Of a DNA stretch of 64,000 nucleotides, positions 42,518 through 50,320 are shown piece after piece (positions within the stretch are counted from its first letter, which is position 1; the number at the start of each line of letters is the position of its first letter). The stretch is from Sinosporangium siamense (GTDB lineage: Bacteria; Actinomycetota; Actinomycetes; Streptosporangiales; Streptosporangiaceae). The DNA lies in the NCBI RefSeq assembly GCF_016863435.1, contig NZ_BOOW01000020.1:62001-126000 (forward strand), read 5' to 3'. The notes under the pieces were generated by a model. The model did not search any database, had not been told where the DNA came from, and saw nothing but the letters and a program-made list of their open reading frames with translations. The position numbers were made by a program, and so were the translations under genes.

Positions 42518-43763
42518 CCGCACCGTGGATCGCCCGGTCGCCGAGGTCGTGCGCTGCCTTGCGGTGCTGCGGCCGCTGCGGGGCACGCCGGTGCCGCACT
42601 TCCGCGCGAAGGTGCGCGATCTCGTCGTCGTCGCGTCGAGTTCGCGGGGCGGGTCGAGCATGCTCGCCGAGCTGCTGCGGTCCTCGCCGCACCTGCTGCA
42701 CCTGCGCGGTGAGCTGAATCCGCTGCTGCGGCTGGTCGGCCTCGACCACCCGCACAGCGGCACCGGATCCGACGTGCTGGACGCGGCGCACTGGCACGGG
42801 CTTCAGCCACGGTCCCGGGCGTTGTTCGAGGCGGAACTGGCACTGGACGCGGGCTCTCCCGGCACCGGCGTGGAGAACCTGGCGGTGGACGCGGCGTGGC
42901 GGCTGGTCGTGCAGTGGCCGGGGCTGGGCCTCGATCCCGTCGACCTGGTGCGGACCGCCGAGGCGGTACTGGACCGTGATCTCCCCCGGTTCGCGCGGGC
43001 GCTGATCGGTATGGCCGGCGTGAACCCGTGGTACTACGACCTTCCCGGGCGGTCACCGGGACCACGACCGGCCGGGCCGCCCGGTGACGTGCTGCTCGAA
43101 GAGCCGCCCTTCGCCCTCCCCCGCCCGTGGCGGCCCGCGGACGAACACGATCTCGCCACGAAGCCACTGGTGATCAAGACGCCGGGCAACGCCTACCGGC
43201 TCGGCTTCCTGCGGGCGGCGTTCCCCAACGCGCGCCTGCGGGTGCTGCACCTGACCAGGAACCCGGCCGCGTCGATCAACGGTCTGGTCGACGGGTGGCT
43301 GCACCACGGGTTCCACGCGTACCAGCTGGACGAACCGCTGCGCATCGCCGGATACGCCGACGTGCGGCCGGCCGACCGGCACTGGTGGAAGTTCGACCTG
43401 CCACCCTGCTGGCCCGCGTACACCGCCGCCGCCCTGCCCCGGGTCTGCGCCCACCAGTGGTTGTCGAGTCACCGTGCGGCGCTCGCGCACGGGACGGATC
43501 ACACGGTGCGATTCGAGGACCTGATCAGCGGTCCGCACGCCCGCGCGGACGTCGTCGAGCGGATCGCGGACTGGCTGGGGATCCCGTTTGACGGGCCGCT
43601 GAAGCGGGCCGCGACCGACGGCATCGCCGCCACCATGGCTACCGCCGCACCACGCCCCGGCCGGTGGCGGGCGCGGGAGGAGGAAATCCGGTCTGCGCTG
43701 AGCACCGACGTACTCGCGATGGCGGAGAGGCTTGGCTATGCCCGTGAAGACGACTGGATCTGA
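42510..43763 (+). CDS. Sulfotransferase-family protein (second)
   Basis: 417 residues. VVVASSSRGGSSMLAELL is the P-loop-like 5'-PSB motif (S-S-R-G-G-S-S), LHLTRNPAASINGLVDGW the 3'-PB motif, and HQWLSSHRAAL with VRFEDLI completes the sulfotransferase pattern. It is longer than the first sulfotransferase, with an insert of about 100 residues between the two binding motifs. ATG 42510 overlaps the fusion gene by 8 nt. With two sulfotransferases, either two positions are sulfated or one acts on a different carrier. Confidence 0.82.
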   Translation: MPSRTVDRPVAEVVRCLAVLRPLRGTPVPHFRAKVRDLVVVASSSRGGSSMLAELLRSSPHLLHLRGELNPLLRLVGLDHPHSGTGSDVLDAAHWHGLQPRSRALFEAELALDAGSPGTGVENLAVDAAWRLVVQWPGLGLDPVDLVRTAEAVLDRDLPRFARALIGMAGVNPWYYDLPGRSPGPRPAGPPGDVLLEEPPFALPRPWRPADEHDLATKPLVIKTPGNAYRLGFLRAAFPNARLRVLHLTRNPAASINGLVDGWLHHGFHAYQLDEPLRIAGYADVRPADRHWWKFDLPPCWPAYTAAALPRVCAHQWLSSHRAALAHGTDHTVRFEDLISGPHARADVVERIADWLGIPFDGPLKRAATDGIAATMATAAPRPGRWRAREEEIRSALSTDVLAMAERLGYAREDDWI

Positions 43764-44691
43764 GCTGAGCACCCACGGCGGCCCGGGGTGGGTCCCCCGG
43801 GTGGCGACGCATGTGGACGAAGTCGCGGCCGGGGATGTGTGGGCGCCGTGCGGGTACCGGTCGGAGACGGCCGCGCTGCGGTCGGTGCTGCTGGTCCGCC
43901 CGCCGGACAGCATCGCCGCGGTGCGACGGCCGGGGGACTCGCTCATGCTCGGGCGGGTGGATCTCCCGACGATGCGGGCGCAGTGCGACGCGCTGGCGGA
44001 CCGCCTGCGGGACAACGGGGTCGAGGTACACCTGACGTCTCCCGCGGCGACGCCCAACGTGGTGTTCGCGCGAGACCTGTTCTGGATGACCCCGGCCGGG
44101 GCGGTGCTGGCGCGGATGGCGTCGGCGCAGCGGGCCGGCGAGGAACGGCATGCCGCGCTCGCGCTGGCCGAGGCCGGGTTCCCCATCCTGCGCACGGTGT
44201 CCGGCACCGCCCTGTTTGAGGGCGCCGACGCGCTGTGGATCGACCCGTCGACGGTGATCGTCGGTACCGGGTTCCGCACGAACGCGGCCGGCGCGGCCGA
44301 GGTCGCCTCGGCGGTCGCGGAACTGGGGGCGCGGGTGGTGACGGTGCCGCTGGCACCGGGCGTACAACACCTGCTGGGGACGGTGGTGTTCCTCGACTCG
44401 TCCACCGCCGTCATCCACCGGGCGGCGAGCCCACCGGAGTTGGCGGCGCTGCTCGCGGAGTACGGCTATCGGGTGATCGCGCTGCCGCCGGACGAGGAAT
44501 TGCTGGTGCGGCGTGGGATGAACCTGCTGGTGCTCGCGCCGGGGCGGGTGCTGATGCCCGCGGGCTGCCCGGGAATCCGGCGGACGCTGGAGCGGGCGGG
44601 TGTGACCGTCGACGAGATCGACATCGGCGAGTACCTGCGGGCGGCCGGCGGGATCGGCTGCGTGACCGGGGTGGTGCGCCGTGAGCACTGA
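43738..44691 (+). CDS. Amidinotransferase/DDAH-superfamily guanidine-modifying enzyme
   Basis: 317 residues of the guanidine-modifying beta/alpha propeller fold. Seen: NVVFARDLFWMTPAG (substrate Asp loop), FEGADALWID (Glu-x-x-Asp), GVQHLLGTVVFLD (catalytic His) and GGIGCVTGVVRRE with the nucleophilic Cys near residue 308, ten from the end. This fits dimethylarginine dimethylaminohydrolases more than arginine deiminases, so it likely converts an arginine or N-methylarginine group to citrulline, or transfers an amidino group. ATG 43738 has GGAGAGG upstream and overlaps the previous gene by 26 nt. Last gene of the seven-gene operon. Confidence 0.85.
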   Translation: MPVKTTGSELSTHGGPGWVPRVATHVDEVAAGDVWAPCGYRSETAALRSVLLVRPPDSIAAVRRPGDSLMLGRVDLPTMRAQCDALADRLRDNGVEVHLTSPAATPNVVFARDLFWMTPAGAVLARMASAQRAGEERHAALALAEAGFPILRTVSGTALFEGADALWIDPSTVIVGTGFRTNAAGAAEVASAVAELGARVVTVPLAPGVQHLLGTVVFLDSSTAVIHRAASPPELAALLAEYGYRVIALPPDEELLVRRGMNLLVLAPGRVLMPAGCPGIRRTLERAGVTVDEIDIGEYLRAAGGIGCVTGVVRREH

Positions 44692-44710
44692 GAGCCGGTC
44701 ACTCGGCCGA

Positions 44711-45121
44711 TCACTGGGGCGGGTACACCGTGGGGTCGTCCAGCGGCACCTTCAGCCAAGAGATCATCTGCCGGAGCTGGTGGTAGGCCGCGAGCCGCTG
44801 CTCGTCGGAACCGGCCTCCTCCGCGGCCGCGATCGGCTGCCACAGGCGCGGCACCATCACCGGCCCGAGTTCGAGCAGGCCGCCGCTGCCGCCGGTGGCC
44901 CACTTCGCCAGCACGTACCGGGCGATCGCGCCGACCGGGATGTCCAGGTTCCGGGACATGCCGCGCACGGTCTCCAGCGGATCGAGGAGCCCGTAGTCGA
45001 CCACCTCGGCCTTGAAGTTGGCATGCGGGTCGTCCGGTGGCCAGCACCGTTCCCACTGGCGCAGCCGAACCGTCGGCGTACCGGTCGCGTCGTAGGTGAG
45101 GTCATCCATGTCGCCGTCCAT
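44711..45121 (-). CDS. DUF6027-like protein
   Basis: 136 residues. The region NFKAEVVDYGLLDPLETVRGMSRNLDIPVGAIARYVLAKWATGGSGGLLELGP and the tail LRQMISWLKVPLDDPTVYP match an actinobacterial family I know as DUF6027; it is all-helical with no catalytic motif. ATG 45121 has AGGGTGG 4 nt upstream; ATG 45109 is an alternative. It is convergent with the guanidine-modifying gene (19 bp) and divergent from the small peptide gene. The function is unknown. Confidence 0.75.
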   Translation of the reverse strand: MDGDMDDLTYDATGTPTVRLRQWERCWPPDDPHANFKAEVVDYGLLDPLETVRGMSRNLDIPVGAIARYVLAKWATGGSGGLLELGPVMVPRLWQPIAAAEEAGSDEQRLAAYHQLRQMISWLKVPLDDPTVYPPQ

Positions 45122-45195
45122 ATCGCCACCCTAAGGGGGCACCGAGCTTGTCCGACCGGGCAAGGATGAACACCGAAGTCAGGAAAGGAGAACCA

Positions 45196-45321
45196 GTGAA
45201 CGCGAACCTGGAGCAAGTCGCGCTCGTTCCGACCGACTCGGGCGCCGTGACCAGCGGCACCGCCACGGCCGACGACGAGGCGATCCGTCAGCAGCTGCGC
45301 AGCCTCGGCTACCGCATCTGA
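45196..45321 (+). CDS. 41-residue peptide gene, candidate precursor peptide
   Basis: GTG 45196 follows a near-perfect RBS (AAGGAG, 5-nt spacing), the frame ends TGA 45321, and a 13-bp hairpin starts 9 nt later, so it has the full outfit of an expressed monocistronic gene. The peptide begins NANLEQVALVPTDSG, has a Thr/Ser/Ala-rich middle (AVTSGTATADDEA) and ends with an amphipathic helix and the tail LRSLGYRI. It has no cysteine and no signal peptide. The C-terminal Tyr-Arg-Ile offers a sulfation, a guanidine and an alkyl site, matching the sulfotransferase, DDAH-like and radical SAM genes of the operon 500 bp upstream. That match is inference; it could instead be a small regulatory peptide. 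Confidence 0.7.
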   Translation: MNANLEQVALVPTDSGAVTSGTATADDEAIRQQLRSLGYRI

Positions 45322-45329
45322 CCGAACCG

Positions 45330-45359
45330 CCCCGGCCCTCCCACACGGGAGGGCCGGGG
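45330..45359 (+). terminator. Terminator of the small peptide gene
   Basis: CCCCGGCCCTCCC (45330-45342) pairs perfectly with GGGAGGGCCGGGG (45347-45359) around an ACAC loop. No U-run, as in many actinobacterial terminators. Confidence 0.75.
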
Positions 45360-45513
45360 CGTCCCCGCTGAAGAGGCCGAGCACTCGCCGAGGCCGTGGC
45401 GGTCGGTACGCAGCCGCAGCCGGGGTGCCCCTCGGGTGGCTCGTGCCCAGTCGTCTCGGTCATTCCGGTCATCCCGGTGATCTGACCGGCGTTCGCCTTG
45501 GCGTGCAGTCCCT

Positions 45514-45642
45514 TCACGTCGCGCCGCACGCACACCTCCAGCGGCGGTTCACCCACGCTTCCCCGTTCACCTCGTCGTGGGCGGCCCGGTATGGCGCGAT
45601 CACCGGTACCAGCACGATGACGCCGTGCCGGGCCGGCACCAT
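45514..45642 (-). CDS. Possible 42-residue protein (doubtful)
   Basis: In the gap 45360-45903 the minus strand has a 42-codon frame (ATG 45642 to TGA 45514) with very high third-position GC and a protein-like sequence ([30 protein letters not shown]). No clear RBS. A shifted frame just downstream (45380-45556) is also coding-like, so this may be a frameshifted relic. I recognise no family. The rest of the gap shows nothing else. Confidence 0.3.
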   Translation of the reverse strand: MVPARHGVIVLVPVIAPYRAAHDEVNGEAWVNRRWRCACGAT

Positions 45643-45903
45643 CGCCGACGCCCCGTCCCGCCGGACGTTCTCGCTCCGGTCGCGTGCGCCGGAACCCGGC
45701 TCCGGGGAACAGGTCGCGTCGCTTCCCCGTCCAGCACCTGCGCCGGCCCGGGCAGCCGCGATGCCGGCGCCGCGGCTGCCCGGACAGGCCGGCCCTCTCG
45801 CCACGCGGATGGCCACCCCCTTTCGTGGGCGATCAACGTGCTGGAGGGCATGAGTGTTGACCACCCGGCGGCGCGTTGTAAGGTGCGGCGACTGGGAGGC
45901 GGA

Positions 45904-46131
45904 ATGGCTGAGACGACCAACCCGTTCGACGACGAGAACGGTGTGTTCTGGGTGCTGCGCAACGACGAGGACCAGCACTCGCTGTGGCCGGAGTTCGCTC
46001 CGGTGCCCGCCGGGTGGCAAGTGGTGCACGGCCCGGACGGCCGGGCGGCGTGCCTGGCCCACGTCGAGGAGAACTGGACCGACCTGCGTCCGGCCTCCCT
46101 GCGCCACGCCATGGACGACTCGACCGGGTGA
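45904..46131 (+). CDS. MbtH-like NRPS accessory protein
   Basis: 75 residues, the family's usual length. [37 protein letters not shown] and [13 protein letters not shown] carry the three conserved tryptophans and the NPFDD opening. MbtH proteins bind adenylation domains and are often needed for their solubility and activity; the three A domains in the left arm are the obvious clients. ATG 45904 follows GGAGG; the longer frame reaching 45577 is not coding. It lies more than 12 kb from the NRPS genes, downstream of the peptide gene. Confidence 0.93.
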   Translation: MAETTNPFDDENGVFWVLRNDEDQHSLWPEFAPVPAGWQVVHGPDGRAACLAHVEENWTDLRPASLRHAMDDSTG

Positions 46132-46561
46132 ACTACCGGATGGCGGTGGTGGACCGCTTCGTCACCTGCATCGCACTCCACGTCCGCCCGCCGTCGAAAG
46201 ACGCCTCGACGGTGAGCGACAACCGGCCTTGTCCTACGCGCGTCGCCCGTGCCGGTCAACGGCACCGTGACGTACTCGGGCGGAAGCGGCTCATGCGGGC
46301 GGACCACCCGCTTGTATAGAAAGCCTGCTGACAGCTTGAAGGCCCGCGGGTGCATCAGGCGGGGGTCCGACAGTCGCCGGCTGATTCTCCTCGCCGACCT
46401 TAGCCGCGACGGCCTGACCGATCTCATCCGCGTTCAGCGCCGGTACGGCGAGCCATGTGCCGCCGGTGCACACGAAGATGTGGTTCGGCGTCGGCGCGCC
46501 CGATCCGCCGCCGGCTGTTCGCCGGTGACCTGACCGGCCCCGACCTGCCGCCCTGGCTCAC

Positions 46562-46870
46562 ACGCGCACGATCCAGGTAGTCGGCATATCGGGCCGGGAC
46601 GAAGGAGGTCGGTGCGCCGACGGGCACCTTACGGCCGCCGAGCCGGTTCATCCCCTTCAAGCTGGCCACCCCCTCCATCAGCTCGCCGGTGCCCGGCCCA
46701 CCCTGGAAGTCAATGACGGCCAGCACGTTCGGGGGTGAACGGCCGCGGATACGTATACGAGTACTCCAGCTCCGACAGCCTGCCATGGTCCTTCGGCAGC
46801 GGTTTCCACGCCTTCGAGGTGTTCTCCCGCGCGGAACCAGGCGTTCCCGGAAAAGGTGGGGAGTGCAACC
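46562..46870 (-). pseudogene. Tn3-family transposase remnant (frameshifted); gap 46132-47002
   Basis: Two frames on the minus strand join into a piece of a Tn3-family transposase: ELEYSYTYPRPFTP in one, and NVLAVIDFQGGPGTGELMEGV to MNRLGGRKVPVGAPTSFVPARYADYL (46729-46562) in the other, with a shift near 46729. The order and content match the region before the C-terminal DDE domain in Tn3 transposases. Start, catalytic domain and terminal repeats are missing, so it is dead. It marks past transposition at the right edge of the biosynthetic locus. In the rest of the gap, 46291-46473 (minus) has another coding-like scrap (FVCTGGTWLAVPALNADEIG) that I cannot name. Confidence 0.6.
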
Positions 46871-47002
46871 CTGGAGACACAATCGACCCATGGCACGGCA
46901 TGGAAAAGATCTACTTAGTGGACTACCTGTATGCCCGGTCGTGCCGAGGGATGAGGGATGGCCCTGCGGTCACCGTACGGTCATGATCTTGGGAAAGACC
47001 AA

Positions 47003-47036
47003 AGCCCTGGTCGCCGATATTTCGGTGACCAGGGCT
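47003..47036 (-). terminator. Terminator of the initiator tRNA gene
   Basis: On the minus strand AGCCCTGGTC and GACCAGGGCT pair perfectly with an inner CCGA/TCGG stem, and TTTGGTCTTT follows. It starts 5 nt after the tRNA 3' end. Confidence 0.8.
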
Positions 47037-47040
47037 CTCT

Positions 47041-47117
47041 TGGTAGCGGGGGCAGGATTTGAACCTGCGACCTCTGGGTTATGAGCCCAGCGAGCTACCG
47101 AACTGCTCCACCCCGCG
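47041..47117 (-). tRNA. Initiator tRNA-fMet (CAT)
   Basis: 77 nt, CCA encoded. Acceptor CGCGGGG pairs with CCCCGC, leaving a C1-U72 mismatch; the D arm carries GGAGCAGTTCGGTAGCTC, the anticodon stem has the three consecutive G-C pairs GGG/CCC around CTCATAA, and the T arm is GCAGG-TTCAAAT-CCTGC. An unpaired 1-72 end and three G-C pairs are hallmarks of an initiator rather than an elongator methionine tRNA. It is read on the minus strand with its own terminator. Confidence 0.97.
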
Positions 47118-47173
47118 TCGCTGTTGTGCTCTGAAAGCGTATCCGCGATCAGGGGTGGAGGCAAATCGGTGAG

Positions 47174-50068
47174 CTATGGGCTAGGTGTTGGTGTTGGTGA
47201 GGGTGGTGGGGTTGGGCTCGGGGTGGAGCTGGGGGTGGCCTGGGGGGCGGCGGACTTCAGTTTGTCCAAGGCCGACTGGAGGCGCTTCTGGGCTTCGCCG
47301 TATTCCGCCCAGTTGGGGGGGTTGGCGGCGAGGGCCTTCTCGGCCTCCTCGTAGGCCTTTTGGGCGTCCCCGATGGCCTTGGCCAGGTCGCCGGTGGCGG
47401 CCTTGGGCGGCTCGGGTTGGGGTTGGCCTGGTTGGGCGGGGGGTTTGACTTCGGGGACAGTGCTTTCGCCGAAGACCTGGGCTAGGGCGTCTTTCAGGGT
47501 GGGGCCGAAGCCGACCTTGTCGCCGTAGAGGACCAGGACTCGCTGAAGGGTTGGGTAGCGGGCCGAGGTGGCTGCCTTGGGCTGGACGTAGACGGGTTCG
47601 ACGTACAGGAGGCCGCCGGCGAAGGGCAGGGTCAGGAGGTTGCCGTTGATGACCTCGGTGGCGCCGCCGGTGCCGCGGAGCAGGTTGAGTTCCGTCGACA
47701 CCCGGGGATCGGAGAAGAAGGTGTTCTGTGCCTGTTCAGGGCCTTGGATGCCGGTGTTGCTTGGCAGTTGGAGCACCTGGAGTTTGGCGTTGGGGTCGCC
47801 GGTGGCGTCTACCGCCATGAAGGCCGCCATGTTCTGCCGGTTGTTGGGCACGAACGTGGTGGTCAGGGAGAAACGCGGCTGCGCTTCGCCGGGCATCTTC
47901 ATGGTGAGGTAGTACGGCGGCTGCTTGCTCTTGCCGGTCGCCGGGTCGGCGGGAACCTTCCAGAAGTCCTGACCACCGTAGAAGGCGCCGGCGTCGGTCA
48001 CGTGGTATTGCGCGAGGATCTCACGCTGCACCTTGAACATGTCCTCGGGGTAGCGCACGTGCTGGCGGACCTCGGTCTTGTCGAGCTCCGCTCGCGGCTT
48101 GATGGTGTTGCCGAAGGCCTTGGTCCAGGTCTTGAGGACGGGGTCGTTCTCGTCCCAGGCGTAGAGCGTCACGGTGCCGTCGTAGGCGTCGACCGTCGCC
48201 TTGACGGAGTTGCGCATGTAGTTGACGTCGTCGCGCGGGAGGGGCTGGCCGAGGCGCTCGCTGATCACGTCGGTGGTCAGGGTGCGCAGGCTGCGCCGTT
48301 CGGAGTAGGGGTAGTGGTCGGAGGTGGTGTAACCGTCCACGATCCAGACGACCCGCCCGTTGGCGATGGCCGGGTAGGGGTCCTGGTCCAGGGTCAGGTA
48401 AGGCGCGACGCGCTGGACACGCTCAAGCGGCTTGCGGACGTACATGATGCGGGAGTCCGAGTTGACGTCGCTCGACAGGAGCAGGTTGGGCTCGCCGTAC
48501 TTGACCGCGTAGAGCATGCGGGTGAAGAAGTTGCCGATCGGCACACCACCCTTGCCCTGGTAGGTGTAGTTCTTCTGCCCGTTGGGTGCGCGATCGTCGG
48601 GGTAGTCGAGTTCGAGTGGCGCCGTGCCGGCCGGGGCGCCCACGATCGAGTATTCCGGAGACTTCTCGCCGAAGTAGATCCGCGGTTCAAACGGCCCGAG
48701 ACTGCCCGTCGGCGGAATGTCCCGCTCGACGAAGTCGGGGCGGCCGTTCGCGTCGGTGCCGTTACCGGGCGCGGCCACGAATCCGTATCCGTGCGTGTAG
48801 ACCAGGTGGTTGTTGATCCAGTTTTGCTGGCTCTGCGGCGGCTGACCGATTTCGCGGGTCGCGACGATGGTGTCGCGGCTTACGCCGTCCTCACCCTTGT
48901 AGCGGTCGATGTCGAGCTGGTCGGGGAACTGGTAGTAGCCCCTGATCTGCTGCAACTGCTGGAAGGTGGGCGACATGAGGCTCGGGTCGAGCAGGCGGAC
49001 GCCGGGGATGGTGTTGGCCTCGGTCTGCTGCTCGGCGGTGCTCGCGTCGGTCTTGGCGCTGTAGTTGGTGACCTTGGTGTCGGTCACGTTGTAGGCGTCG
49101 CGGGTCGCGTTGATGTTGCGCTGGATGTAGGGGCGCTCGCGGCTCTGCTCGTTGGGCTTGACCTGGAACTGCTCGACCAGGGCGGGGTAGACGCCGCCGA
49201 TGAGGACGGCGGAGAGCACGAGGAGGCCGAAGGCGACGCCGGGCAGCATGCCGCCGGAGCGGACGATGCCGGCGAAGAACAGCAGGGCGCAGATCAGCGC
49301 GATGATCGCGAGGATGGTCTTGGCGGGAAGAACCGCGTTGACGTCGGTATATGTAGCGCCGAAGACCCTGCCTCGTTCGGAGAAGACGAGCCCGAAGCGG
49401 TCGATCCAGTAGGCGACCGCCTTCAGCAGCACGAACACTCCCAGGAGCACCGAGAGGTGCACGCGCGCCGCGCGCGAGGCGTGCACTCCGGGCGACTGGA
49501 GCCTGAACCCGCCGTAGAGGTAGTGGGTGATCGCGGCCAGGACGATCGCGATGACGATGGCGGTGAACAGGAAGTTCAGCACCATCCGCAGGAACGGATA
49601 GGTGAACATGAAGAAGGCGATGTCCATGTTGAACTGCGGGTCGTTCTTGCCGAAGGGTTCGGCGTTGACGAACTGCAGCCAGGTCTTCCACTGCGACGCG
49701 GTCGACGAGCCGGCGAAGAGCGCCAGCAGGCCCATGCCGACCAGGAAGATCAACTTCCTATGTGGATCGAGCGCCATGCGATAGCGGTCGGCGCCGCTGG
49801 CGCCGCCGAACATCGCCGGGCCGAACATCGGCCTGGTGCGATAGGCCAGCAGCATGTTGCCGCCGACGATCGCGATCATCAGGGCGGCGCCGAGCAGGAA
49901 GAGCAGGCTCTGCGTCCAGAGCACTCCCGAGAACACCGCGGTGTAGTCGACCGAGGCGAACCAGAGGTAGTCCGTATAGACACCCGAGAACAACAAGAAA
50001 AATGCCACAATCGCGACGAGCGCGATCGCAACGGGGAGAAGCAAGCGTGGCCGGCGAGGCAAGCGCAT
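47174..50068 (-). CDS. UPF0182 family large membrane protein
   Basis: 964 residues. Seven hydrophobic segments in the first 330 residues (for example LLLPVAIALVAIVAFFLLFSG and TILAIIALICALLFFAGIV) are followed by a long extracytoplasmic domain with family blocks such as RPYIQRNINATRDAYN, YTHGYGFVAAPGN, PRIYFGEKSPEYSIVG and WIVDGYTTSDHYPYSE. The C-terminus has a coiled-coil-like Ala/Glu/Lys region and a Pro/Ser/Thr tail. UPF0182 (COG1615) is conserved across actinobacteria with unknown function. ATG 50068 is chosen as it begins the basic MRLPRRPR tail; a TTG 13 codons upstream is less likely. Confidence 0.92.
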   Translation of the reverse strand: MRLPRRPRLLLPVAIALVAIVAFFLLFSGVYTDYLWFASVDYTAVFSGVLWTQSLLFLLGAALMIAIVGGNMLLAYRTRPMFGPAMFGGASGADRYRMALDPHRKLIFLVGMGLLALFAGSSTASQWKTWLQFVNAEPFGKNDPQFNMDIAFFMFTYPFLRMVLNFLFTAIVIAIVLAAITHYLYGGFRLQSPGVHASRAARVHLSVLLGVFVLLKAVAYWIDRFGLVFSERGRVFGATYTDVNAVLPAKTILAIIALICALLFFAGIVRSGGMLPGVAFGLLVLSAVLIGGVYPALVEQFQVKPNEQSRERPYIQRNINATRDAYNVTDTKVTNYSAKTDASTAEQQTEANTIPGVRLLDPSLMSPTFQQLQQIRGYYQFPDQLDIDRYKGEDGVSRDTIVATREIGQPPQSQQNWINNHLVYTHGYGFVAAPGNGTDANGRPDFVERDIPPTGSLGPFEPRIYFGEKSPEYSIVGAPAGTAPLELDYPDDRAPNGQKNYTYQGKGGVPIGNFFTRMLYAVKYGEPNLLLSSDVNSDSRIMYVRKPLERVQRVAPYLTLDQDPYPAIANGRVVWIVDGYTTSDHYPYSERRSLRTLTTDVISERLGQPLPRDDVNYMRNSVKATVDAYDGTVTLYAWDENDPVLKTWTKAFGNTIKPRAELDKTEVRQHVRYPEDMFKVQREILAQYHVTDAGAFYGGQDFWKVPADPATGKSKQPPYYLTMKMPGEAQPRFSLTTTFVPNNRQNMAAFMAVDATGDPNAKLQVLQLPSNTGIQGPEQAQNTFFSDPRVSTELNLLRGTGGATEVINGNLLTLPFAGGLLYVEPVYVQPKAATSARYPTLQRVLVLYGDKVGFGPTLKDALAQVFGESTVPEVKPPAQPGQPQPEPPKAATGDLAKAIGDAQKAYEEAEKALAANPPNWAEYGEAQKRLQSALDKLKSAAPQATPSSTPSPTPPPSPTPTPSP

Positions 50069-50320
50069 CGCCCTACCGGCTCCGGGGCTCCGGAAGCTCA
50101 AGGCCAACCCCTTGTCTTATAGAGCGACGATCCGTGTCTGGCAACCTACACCGGCATGGGGACAGTCGGGCCACGCCGCCCGGATACGGTCGGGCCGCGG
50201 CTCACCCATGCACAGCGGTTACGTACGGCTAACGCCTACAAGGCGAATAAAGTGCCGAACCTGGCCAAATGTGACATAGGCGTGACCAGCCAGGTCAAGG
50301 TGCGGGTCACCCTACGCGCG

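Noticed and set aside
45577-45903. N-terminal extension of MbtH
   Set aside because: No RBS and no coding character; MbtH starts at ATG 45904 after GGAGG with the family's normal length.
46970-47164. 64-residue ORF across the tRNA gene
   Set aside because: Translation of tRNA-fMet antisense; a common artefact.
47744-50122. 792-codon plus-strand ORF
   Set aside because: Antisense to the UPF0182 gene, which has conserved family blocks and membrane helices.
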